A DNA stretch of 7,633 bases from Thermoplasmatota archaeon (GTDB taxonomy: Archaea; Thermoplasmatota; E2; DHVEG-1): the NCBI GenBank assembly GCA_016930995.1, contig JAFGFQ010000125.1, positions 1-7,633 of the forward strand, written 5' to 3'. Position numbers and translations under genes: made by a program. Numbering within the stretch: position 1 is the stretch's first letter; each line of letters opens with the position of its first letter. Below the pieces are notes generated by a model. It did not search any database. It saw nothing but the letters and a program-made list of their open reading frames with translations, and was not told where the DNA came from. This document shows positions 1 through 5,421 of the stretch, piece after piece.

Positions 1-3
1 ATT

Positions 4-49
4 AGCCAGGAAATCAGCGATTCCTGGCTGTTTTCATGACAGAAAACAG
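4..49. terminator. two abutting hairpins, possible terminator region
   Basis: Two perfect inverted repeats lie back to back. AGCCAGGAA (4-12) pairs with TTCCTGGCT (21-29) around an 8-base loop, and CTGTTTTC (28-35) pairs with GAAAACAG (42-49) around a 6-base loop. They share only two bases (28-29). On the minus strand they lie about 55-100 bases beyond the stop of the small membrane protein gene, in a stretch with several TTTT runs, which is the usual archaeal termination signal. On the plus strand they could end a gene lying outside the window. The pairing is seen directly; the terminator role is inferred. Confidence 0.4.
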
Positions 50-103
50 TAAAAGCAAAATATGAAGACGTTATTCAAAGTCCTCAAATATTTTTTCACT
101 TAA

Positions 104-478
104 TCATGAAGCTGAAAGTCGTTGTGAAAAATAATAGACAACAACAAGGTTTAAAAAAAGCATCGTCCCAATAATACCAAGAGGCAACAGGCGGAAGTAC
201 CCTGCCACTTCTTGCCCGGTTATGAGGATATAGACATAGAAAGCAAGAGCAGGATAGATTGGTACAGCTGAGACTAAAAAACGAATTTTAAAGATATGCA
301 TATCCCGCTTGTTTCTATAATAGACCATTACATAGATTACTGATAATACAATCATCCCGACCCATAGAATCGATACACTGAACAGCGGATAGTTGAACAC
401 TAATAAGGTGACAAACCAGATGAAAAGTAATATGAACGTTACGATCACTGATGCGATATCTTCCTTTCGAATATCCAT
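104..478 (-). CDS. small four-helix membrane protein, unknown function
   Basis: A 124-residue protein I do not recognise. It is very hydrophobic, with four predicted membrane helices at about residues 9-29, 33-54, 65-87 and 96-117. The basic loop between helices 2 and 3 (RNKRD, 55-59), the charged N-terminus and the SQR near the C-terminus all fit an arrangement with both ends and the middle loop in the cytoplasm. No catalytic motif, signal peptide or cysteine is visible. The ATG at 476-478 follows a good TATA element (519-526) by about 40 bases, giving a leader of roughly 20 bases with only a weak ribosome site (TTGAG). It is transcribed alone, with the peroxiredoxin gene upstream on the same strand but separated by 214 bases. 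It is probably a real gene because of the clean helix pattern and promoter. The function is unknown. Confidence 0.65.
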   Translation of the reverse strand: MDIRKEDIASVIVTFILLFIWFVTLLVFNYPLFSVSILWVGMIVLSVIYVMVYYRNKRDMHIFKIRFLVSAVPIYPALAFYVYILITGQEVAGYFRLLPLGIIGTMLFLNLVVVYYFSQRLSAS

Positions 479-518
479 TTTCTCAACAGATTAGTATTTT
501 TCTATAATCACTATTCAA

Positions 519-530
519 AATATATAGTAT
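519..530 (-). promoter_or_regulatory. TATA-box promoter of the small membrane protein gene
   Basis: The minus strand reads GGAATACTATATATTTTG, a purine-rich BRE-like stretch followed by TATATATT centred near 523. The expected start of transcription is near 497, about 20 bases before the ATG at 478. This is the cleanest archaeal promoter in the window. Confidence 0.5.
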
Positions 531-701
531 TCCTTTTTTGGTAATACAGGTGAAGAAGAAGGACTACAAATACTGAAGCAAGGTAAAAGAACTCCAGTTC
601 AGGAAATACTAACGTTTGCTAGTAAAACTTCATTGTATGAGTCGATGTCGTTTAAATCGAACTTAAGCTGTATCCTATGGAGGCTTACTGGTTTATTTTG
701 A
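528..701 (+). pseudogene. possible decayed coding fragment, unidentified
   Basis: The gap between the small membrane protein and the peroxiredoxin (479-692) has no gene with a start codon, but one plus-strand frame is open from the TAG at 525-527 to a TGA at 699-701. Its middle part, including EEEGLQILKQGKRTPVQEI and then ASKTSLYES, reads like protein rather than noise: it is rich in charged residues with helix-like spacing. There is no in-frame ATG at the left end and no promoter for it on this strand. The end overlaps the last bases of the convergent peroxiredoxin gene. It could be the tail of a lost gene or chance. I cannot name a family. Confidence 0.22.
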
Positions 702-1376
702 TTTTTCCTTCCGGAGGCACATGAACCAGTCCAGACAGTATTTTCCTTCCTCTTTCTTTTCCACACGTTCTTTTGCACTGCCGCAGGACCCGGGTGGAGG
801 GATAATGACATCATCACCAGGTTGCCAGTTCGCTGGTGTAGCGATGCCTTCTTTATCTGATTTCTGCATTGCGATGAGAAGTCGTTTTATCTCTGCCATG
901 TTTCTGCCATTGGACAACGGATAGTAGAGTATTGCTCTGATTTTTGCTGCAGGGTCGATGAAAAAGACTGCTCGGACTGCTTGGGTGGTTGACGCGTTTG
1001 GTTGCAGCATACCGAATTTTTTTGCCACATCCATTTTGATATCTTCGATGACAGGGAATTTGACTTCAACGTTTTTCATACCTTTGTAGTCTATTTTTTC
1101 TTTTATGGTCCGCAACCAGGCGATATGGGCATAGATACTATCAATAGAAAGGCCGATGAGTTCGGTGTTGAGTTTCTTAAACTCGTCTTGCATACAAGCA
1201 AAGGTCAGGAACTCTGTTGTGCAGACGGGGGTAAAATCAGCCGGGTGACTAAAAAGGACGACCCATTTCCCCTTGTAATCATCAGGGAAGGTTATGTCTC
1301 CCATGGTTGTTTTTGCTTTGAATTGTGGTGCTTCATCACCTATCAGCGGCATTTTCCGACATTCTTCATCTCCCAT
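693..1376 (-). CDS. Prx6-type peroxiredoxin (thioredoxin-dependent peroxidase)
   Basis: A 227-residue cytosolic peroxidase that reduces hydrogen peroxide and organic hydroperoxides through a reactive cysteine. The active-site segment is PADFTPVCTTEF, with Thr49, peroxidatic Cys52 and Arg135 (QAVRAVFF) in the family positions. The long C-terminal extension carries Cys198, Cys214 and Cys220. The last two, in GKYCLDWFMC, match the spacing of the C-terminal cysteine pair of the Aeropyrum pernix enzyme, so one probably resolves the sulfenic acid. The length fits archaeal Prx6-like enzymes, which form rings of dimers. The ATG at 1376 is chosen because GGAGG lies 8 bases before it; an internal ATG at 1352 (MPLIGDEAP) is where many relatives begin and lacks such a site. 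It is divergent from the iron regulator and feoB, which suggests protection against iron-driven peroxide damage. Two further cysteines (Cys6, Cys61) are of unknown role. Confidence 0.95.
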   Translation of the reverse strand: MGDEECRKMPLIGDEAPQFKAKTTMGDITFPDDYKGKWVVLFSHPADFTPVCTTEFLTFACMQDEFKKLNTELIGLSIDSIYAHIAWLRTIKEKIDYKGMKNVEVKFPVIEDIKMDVAKKFGMLQPNASTTQAVRAVFFIDPAAKIRAILYYPLSNGRNMAEIKRLLIAMQKSDKEGIATPANWQPGDDVIIPPPGSCGSAKERVEKKEEGKYCLDWFMCLRKEKSK

Positions 1377-1384
1377 TTTTCATT

Positions 1385-1389
1385 CCTCC
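1385..1389 (-). promoter_or_regulatory. ribosome binding site of the peroxiredoxin gene
   Basis: GGAGG on the minus strand, 8 bases before the ATG at 1376. It decides between this start and the internal ATG at 1352. It is the only textbook ribosome site in the window. The other genes appear leaderless or weakly led. Confidence 0.75.
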
Positions 1390-1394
1390 AGTTT

Positions 1395-1445
1395 GGCGAG
1401 TTTATTTTTGATACATTTTCCTCTTAATAAATGAAAAAACTCGCC
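1395..1445. repeat. perfect 9-bp inverted pair around the peroxiredoxin promoter
   Basis: GGCGAGTTT (1395-1403) and AAACTCGCC (1437-1445) are exact reverse complements separated by 33 bases. Their centres are 42 bp apart, close to four helical turns. The inner arm sits near the predicted transcription start, and the outer arm sits just upstream of the TATA element. This could be a pair of regulator half-sites bracketing the promoter or, if transcription starts further upstream, an RNA stem in the leader. The repeat is seen directly; the role is inferred. Confidence 0.5.
1424..1432 (-). promoter_or_regulatory. TATA-like promoter of the peroxiredoxin gene
   Basis: The minus strand reads ATTTATTAA centred near 1428. 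This predicts a start near 1402 and a leader of about 26 bases that contains the GGAGG ribosome site. Confidence 0.4.
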
Positions 1446-1519
1446 TATCTTGTTATTCTTCTGCATTGAATCTATCTATTAAAATGTTTTCTATCGAGAA
1501 TTTTTTGTGTATAAAATAT

Positions 1520-1543
1520 AATTTTTAGGTCGACCGAAATATT
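1520..1543. promoter_or_regulatory. imperfect 24-bp palindrome, candidate operator of the DtxR-type regulator
   Basis: The centre is GGTCGACC (1528-1535), flanked by AT-rich arms. Ten of the twelve base pairs of the 24-bp dyad match; the mismatches are 1527/1536 and 1523/1540. The right arm runs into the TATA element of the regulator gene, so a bound protein would block the archaeal general transcription factors. Size, symmetry and position suit a DtxR-family dimer acting as an autorepressor. The exact words differ from the bacterial DtxR consensus, so binding is inferred. Confidence 0.5.
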
Positions 1544-1549
1544 TATATT
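1541..1549 (+). promoter_or_regulatory. TATA-box promoter of the regulator-feoB operon
   Basis: ATTTATATT follows CGAAAT, a BRE-like purine stretch. It predicts transcription from about 1571 and a short leader of about 15 bases before the ATG at 1586. It overlaps the right end of the 24-bp palindrome. Confidence 0.5.
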
Positions 1550-1585
1550 TTGATACATCCTATATCATTAACAAGGCGAGAATCC

Positions 1586-2284
1586 ATGGCACAAGAACAC
1601 GTCGAGGAATATCTTGAAGCAATCTACGATATCGCTGGAAAAGAAGGCATTGCAAAGACAACAGAAATAGCAGACAGACTCAACAATGCCCCAGCTAGCG
1701 TCACCGAAGCATTTCAACGAATGAAACAAAAAGGCCTAGTAAAATACGAACCTCACAAAGGAGTGTGTCTTACAAAAAAAGGATACAAAGCAGCCTTAAA
1801 AATGAAACGAAAACACCGGCTCTTAGAAGTCTTTCTAGATAAAATGCTGCATCTCCCTAAGGAAAACATCCATGAACAAGCATGCAAAATGGAACATACC
1901 CTCAATGACGAAACAGAAACAGCGCTTTGCAAGACACTCAGAGGACCGACCGAATGCCCCCATGGATCACCAATCCCCCCCTGCAACCTTGATGTAAAAA
2001 ACTGCCAAGAATGTCTTGCAGAACCAATCACCGCACTTGAAAAACGAGAAAAGGATCTGATCGCACTGACCTCTCTGAGACAAGGGGATAAGGCAAAAAT
2101 CGCTTTTGTCCGCGGCGGCGGAGGTGTCATGCAACGATTATGCGACCTTGGATTGACAAATGGCACAGAAATATTATTACTGCGTACTGCTCCCCTCCAT
2201 GGCCCCCTTGAGATTTGCGTCCGAGGATGCAAACTCGTGATTGGCAGAGGTATTGCAGAGAAAATCTTCGTACAGAAAACGTGA
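1586..2284 (+). CDS. DtxR-family iron-dependent regulator with C-terminal FeoA-like domain
   Basis: A 232-residue DNA-binding repressor. Residues 1-65 form the winged helix-turn-helix (TTEIADRLNNAPASVTEAFQRM as recognition region), 66-115 the helical dimer and metal domain, and about 157-232 an SH3-like FeoA domain (LRQGDKAKIAFV to GRGIAEKIFV). Aligned to the family by eye, the metal ligands are Glu8, Glu11, His77, Cys100, Glu103 and His104. Cys at position 100 matches DtxR Cys102, whereas MntR has Glu there, which points to Fe2+ sensing. Between the domains, CPHGSPIPPC and KNCQEC add four cysteines (124, 133, 140, 143). The start at 1586 is preferred over a TTG at 1550, which lies inside the promoter and encodes no family residues. 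The gene precedes feoB by 3 bases, so it probably represses its own operon when iron is plentiful. The FeoA domain may also act on FeoB, since no separate feoA is present here. Confidence 0.93.
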   Translation: MAQEHVEEYLEAIYDIAGKEGIAKTTEIADRLNNAPASVTEAFQRMKQKGLVKYEPHKGVCLTKKGYKAALKMKRKHRLLEVFLDKMLHLPKENIHEQACKMEHTLNDETETALCKTLRGPTECPHGSPIPPCNLDVKNCQECLAEPITALEKREKDLIALTSLRQGDKAKIAFVRGGGGVMQRLCDLGLTNGTEILLLRTAPLHGPLEICVRGCKLVIGRGIAEKIFVQKT

Positions 2285-2285
2285 T
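2281..2285 (+). promoter_or_regulatory. ribosome site of feoB overlapping the regulator stop codon
   Basis: GTGAT is complementary to the ATCAC part of the 3' end of archaeal 16S rRNA and contains the TGA stop (2282-2284) of the upstream gene. It is 2 bases before the ATG at 2288 and 5 bases before the next ATG at 2291, so the second may be the true start. The overlap suggests translational coupling. Confidence 0.4.
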
Positions 2286-2287
2286 AC

Positions 2288-4210
2288 ATGATGAAAGCTG
2301 ATCTAATACTCGCCCTTGCAGGAAATGCAAACGTTGGAAAAAGCTCCATTTTCAACCAACTCACCGGCCTGGGTCAAATCATCGGTAATTGGCCTGGGAA
2401 AACCGTAGAAAAAGCAGAAGGGATGCTGTTCCATGATAACAAGCATATCAAAATCATTGATCTTCCCGGGATTTACTCGCTCTCAACATACTCTCAGGAA
2501 GAGATTATCTCCAGGGAATACATCGCCTTAAAGCACCCCGATGTTGTTGTCAATGTAGTTGACGCAACCGCATTAGAAAGAAACCTGTTTTTCACCCTCC
2601 AGCTCCTTGAAATGGGTTCTCCGCTTGTTATTGCATTAAACCTCGTGGACATCACAAAAAAGAAAGGAATCACTATTGATGAAAAAAAACTTTCAAAGAT
2701 ACTCAACACCCCGGTCATTCCAACTGTTGCAACAAAAGGTCTTGGTGTCCATGAAATCGTTGATGCCGCAATCCAACTAGCAAGTAAACCACCGGCTGAA
2801 GACACCCCGGTCATCAGATATGGACCGGAGGTTGAAACAAGGATAGAAAAACTCCAGCGTATACTCACCAAGGATGCAACAGGTTATCCACCCCGATGGA
2901 CCGCGATTAAACTCCTTGAAGGGGATTCTGAGATTATCAAACAGGTGAATGAGAAAAAACCTGATGCGATTGTCGCAGCCCGGATACTTGCCTCAGAGAT
3001 TTCAGAGATCCACAAGGAATCCTGCCCAACCGTCATCGCCTCGGAACGCTACGCAGCCGCGGCACGAATCGTAAAAGAAGTACGAACGTTCAAAGAAACA
3101 GAAAAACCTTCGCTTGGGGAACGTATAGATGCACTGAGCATGCATGGCCTCCTAGGATACGTGCTTATGTTCACCATTATGCTTTCCATTCTCCTGTTCA
3201 TGTCGTTTTTTGGCGCATGGTTCTCCGAAACGATCGAAAACCTCTTTGAAAGTGTCAACCCTGGGTTCACGAGCTTCTGGGGTGATCTTTTCTGGAATGG
3301 AGGAGTCGTTGGACTCTATGCGACTCTCGCAGTTGCTTTCGGTTTTATCCTACCGTTCTATCTAATCCTAGGGTTTCTGGAAGACTCAGGTTATCTACCT
3401 AAGGTCGCTTATTTGATGGATCGACCCTGCCATACGATGGGCCTTCATGGAAAAGCATGCATCCCGTTGCTGCTTGCATTTGGCTGTAATGTTCCTGCCT
3501 GTGTTGGATGCCGTATCATGGAAACCAAACGGGATCGTTTCATTGCAATATTCCTTTCTACCCTTGTTCCTTGTTCAGCACGAACCGTGGTGATCCTTGG
3601 TTTAGTTGGTGCCTATGTGGGAGTCCACTGGGCTTTGCTGTTGTATGTCTTTGATTTTCTCTTAATCTTCCTTATCGGAAGACTCTTGAACCGATTTCTC
3701 CCTGGTACATCCATCGGTATTATCATGGAGATGCCACCGTATCGTCTCCCCTCAGCAAAAGTGGTGTTAAAGCAAGCGTGGAATCGGTTTAAACCATTTT
3801 TGCTTACCGCACTCCCCCTTATCGTCCTTGGGAGTGTTATCATCGAAGCGATGCGACTGACCAATGTTCTTATCCTTGTATCCGACGCGTTAAGCCCGGT
3901 CACGGTTCTCTGGCTTGGGCTTCCTGCATTTACCGGTTTTCTCTTTATCTTTGGAATCCTGCGTAAAGAAGCAGCACTGGTATTATTGATGACTGCAGCG
4001 GGAACAACTGATATCAGTTCTGTGATGTCCCCGGTTCAAATGATTGTTTTTGCCCTCGTCATCATGATTTATGTACCCTGTGTCGCCACCATCGCCGCAT
4101 TGATACGGGAGATCGGGTGGAAACGAGCAGGGCTTATCACCTTCATAGAAATTGGGTTGGCGATTCTCATCGGAGGTCTTGCCTTCCGGATATTAAGCTT
4201 TTTCATATAA
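2288..4210 (+). CDS. feoB: ferrous iron transport protein B
   Basis: A 640-residue inner-membrane Fe2+ importer with an N-terminal GTPase. G motifs are GNANVGKS (12-19), the switch GNWPGKT (33-39), DLPG (58-61), NLVD (118-121) and a G5-like TVATKG (146-151). A helical guanine-dissociation region follows to about 280. The membrane domain runs from about 288 to the end, with the two gate motifs FGCNVPA (398-404) and YVPCVATIAAL near 600, the PCSAR motif (428-432), and GILRKEAALVLL. The conserved gate cysteines are Cys400, Cys429 and the YVPC cysteine. Two extra cysteines, 405 and 408, follow the first gate. The protein stops right after the last helix, so it lacks the cytoplasmic tail of longer relatives. 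It is cotranscribed with the DtxR-FeoA regulator 3 bases upstream. The start is ATG 2288 or 2291, which differ by one Met. The identity is secure. Confidence 0.98.
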   Translation: MMKADLILALAGNANVGKSSIFNQLTGLGQIIGNWPGKTVEKAEGMLFHDNKHIKIIDLPGIYSLSTYSQEEIISREYIALKHPDVVVNVVDATALERNLFFTLQLLEMGSPLVIALNLVDITKKKGITIDEKKLSKILNTPVIPTVATKGLGVHEIVDAAIQLASKPPAEDTPVIRYGPEVETRIEKLQRILTKDATGYPPRWTAIKLLEGDSEIIKQVNEKKPDAIVAARILASEISEIHKESCPTVIASERYAAAARIVKEVRTFKETEKPSLGERIDALSMHGLLGYVLMFTIMLSILLFMSFFGAWFSETIENLFESVNPGFTSFWGDLFWNGGVVGLYATLAVAFGFILPFYLILGFLEDSGYLPKVAYLMDRPCHTMGLHGKACIPLLLAFGCNVPACVGCRIMETKRDRFIAIFLSTLVPCSARTVVILGLVGAYVGVHWALLLYVFDFLLIFLIGRLLNRFLPGTSIGIIMEMPPYRLPSAKVVLKQAWNRFKPFLLTALPLIVLGSVIIEAMRLTNVLILVSDALSPVTVLWLGLPAFTGFLFIFGILRKEAALVLLMTAAGTTDISSVMSPVQMIVFALVIMIYVPCVATIAALIREIGWKRAGLITFIEIGLAILIGGLAFRILSFFI

Positions 4211-4233
4211 ATGTACACAAGAGAGGAGACCGA

Positions 4234-4524
4234 CATTTTTCAGAACAAAATAGAAAAATCATTGCAGGAGACCTGTTATCTCAAAAAGAAATCAGCAGTC
4301 TGTATAAGGTTTCGTTGTATCCTAAGGAATCCGTTCTAATTCTCTGAGCTGCACGGAAAAAATCAATACAGGCAAGTGACATTTCCGAGGTTCATGCACA
4401 GATAGGCTTGAACATCTCTCCTTACCCGAAGAATAGCCAGTTCTGTTCGTTTGCTGTACAAAACAACGTGTTTCCTGATCCTTTTAGACTCCCTGTTGAG
4501 GATGCGATTCTTCATTATTCATAA
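4234..4524 (+). pseudogene. decayed N-terminal fragment of a radical SAM protein
   Basis: The 392 bases between feoB and the next gene are not empty. One frame starts near HFSEQNRKIIAGDLL, crosses a TGA at 4345-4347, and continues through AARKKS, EVHAQIGLNISPYPKNSQFC, SFAVQNNVFPDPF and RLPVEDAILHYS to a TAA at 4522-4524. The layout, with IGLN-S-P-x-P-x-N then FCSFA and a later EDAI, resembles the cluster loop of a radical SAM family as I remember it, where the expected pattern is C-P-x-N-C-x-F-C. Here the first two cysteines are Tyr (TAC, 4423) and Ser (AGC, 4435), each one base from TGC; only the third (4444) remains. A GAGGAG ribosome-like site at about 4223-4228 has no ATG at a useful distance in this frame. 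About 95 codons remain of what would be a protein of several hundred residues. The family is my recollection of the pattern; the loss of start, stop-free frame and ligands is seen directly. Confidence 0.55.
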
Positions 4525-4570
4525 TTGAGTATGGTTGACTTGCATTCGATACCACCATTCATTATGATAA

Positions 4571-4578
4571 TTATATTA
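4571..4578 (+). promoter_or_regulatory. TATA-box promoter of the DUF6159-like gene
   Basis: TTATATTA is centred 28 bases before the ATG at 4603, so transcription would begin at or within a few bases of the start codon. This supports a leaderless mRNA and the start at 4603. Confidence 0.5.
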
Positions 4579-4602
4579 ACGTGTCAGTGTTTATTGGTTT
4601 TT

Positions 4603-5421
4603 ATGGGAAAATTTGGACGTAGCTGGCAATTAATGAAAACAAGCTTAAGTGTTCTGCGAAAAGATAAGGAAATAATGATTTTTCCAATCCTTTCCTTCAT
4701 CGCGTGTGTTGTGATTTTACTTTCATTTTTCGCTGGATTCTGGTTCTTAGGTGGTATTTCCTCCAATTCCACACCCTGGATCTGGGGTGTTGCAATAATC
4801 CTTATGTATTTTGTATTGTTTTTTATCGTTATCTTCTTTAACACCGCGATTATCGCCTGTGCCAACATACGGTTGGAGGGTGGTGATCCAACAGTCTCAG
4901 ATGGACTCCGTATCGCTTCTCAAAACATCGGACGCATCCTCATCTGGGCGATTATCTCAGCAACCATTGGAATGATCCTTCAAGCAATCCGCGAGAGGGG
5001 AGGATGGGCAGGAAGAATCATCGCTGGTGTTTTCGGTATCGCCTGGACCTATGTGACGTTCTTCATCATTCCAGTTCTCATCTATGAGAAAAAAGGAATC
5101 GCCTCCTCCATCAGACGCAGTGCTTCGTTATTCAAACAAACCTGGGGCGAGACGATTATCGGGTCCTTTGGGTTCGGCATTCTCTTTTTCCTCCTTGCCC
5201 TCCTAGGGATTTTGCCAATTTTCCTTGGGTATCTCCTCGGCGGGATAACCGGTGGGATCATTGGTCTTATTATCGCGTTCTTCTACTGGGCGTTTATCGG
5301 TGTCGTTGCAACAGCGACCAATGGGATTTATGTCGCAGCGTTATACCAATACGCGACAAAAAAACAACTCCCGTCCGAGTTTGATGCATCTCTTATACCG
5401 CCGACCGTCTCCGGGTTCTAA
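4603..5421 (+). CDS. DUF6159-like polytopic membrane protein
   Basis: A 272-residue integral membrane protein of unknown function. It opens with GRSWQLMKTSLSVLRKDKE then IFPILS, a cytoplasmic amphipathic start typical of the DUF6159 family. About six membrane helices follow, near residues 26-50, 59-87, 110-127, 136-162, 188-205 and 212-248. Family-like features include FNTAIIACA (79-87), the GGDPTVSDGL loop (93-102), the RRSASLFKQTWGE loop (171-183) and a hydrophilic C-terminal tail. An in-frame TTG at 4525 would add 26 residues, but the ATG at 4603 fits both the family start and the TATA spacing, and no ribosome site precedes either. It stands alone on the plus strand, and its stop overlaps that of the convergent dus gene. 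The family assignment is by eye; no substrate or partner is suggested by the neighbours. Confidence 0.8.
   Translation: MGKFGRSWQLMKTSLSVLRKDKEIMIFPILSFIACVVILLSFFAGFWFLGGISSNSTPWIWGVAIILMYFVLFFIVIFFNTAIIACANIRLEGGDPTVSDGLRIASQNIGRILIWAIISATIGMILQAIRERGGWAGRIIAGVFGIAWTYVTFFIIPVLIYEKKGIASSIRRSASLFKQTWGETIIGSFGFGILFFLLALLGILPIFLGYLLGGITGGIIGLIIAFFYWAFIGVVATATNGIYVAALYQYATKKQLPSEFDASLIPPTVSGF

Noticed and set aside
599..817. 72-codon minus-strand frame overlapping the peroxiredoxin end
   Set aside because: It covers the conserved peroxiredoxin tail in another frame and has no promoter or ribosome site. It is a shadow.
1402..1416. Four-codon leader peptide (MYQK) before the peroxiredoxin gene
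   Set aside because: The predicted transcription start is near 1402, so it would not be transcribed as a leader. It is too short to support without RNA data.
1753..2364. Long minus-strand frame opposite the regulator gene
   Set aside because: It is antisense to a clear DtxR-FeoA coding sequence, with a Ser, Arg and Phe rich composition typical of a complementary-strand shadow.
4211..4336. 41-codon ATG frame right after feoB
   Set aside because: It has no ribosome site before its ATG, is of low complexity and basic at the end, and overlaps the more protein-like remnant in another frame.
4345..4347. In-frame TGA in the radical SAM-like frame read as selenocysteine
   Set aside because: Two cluster cysteines are also lost, the start is missing and the frame ends early, so decay explains it better. 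I see no obvious SECIS-like hairpin, and archaeal selenocysteine is restricted to few lineages.
4117..4347. 76-codon frame crossing the end of feoB
   Set aside because: Its first third is the feoB coding sequence in another frame. Only the part after about 4234 looks protein-like, and that belongs to the remnant.
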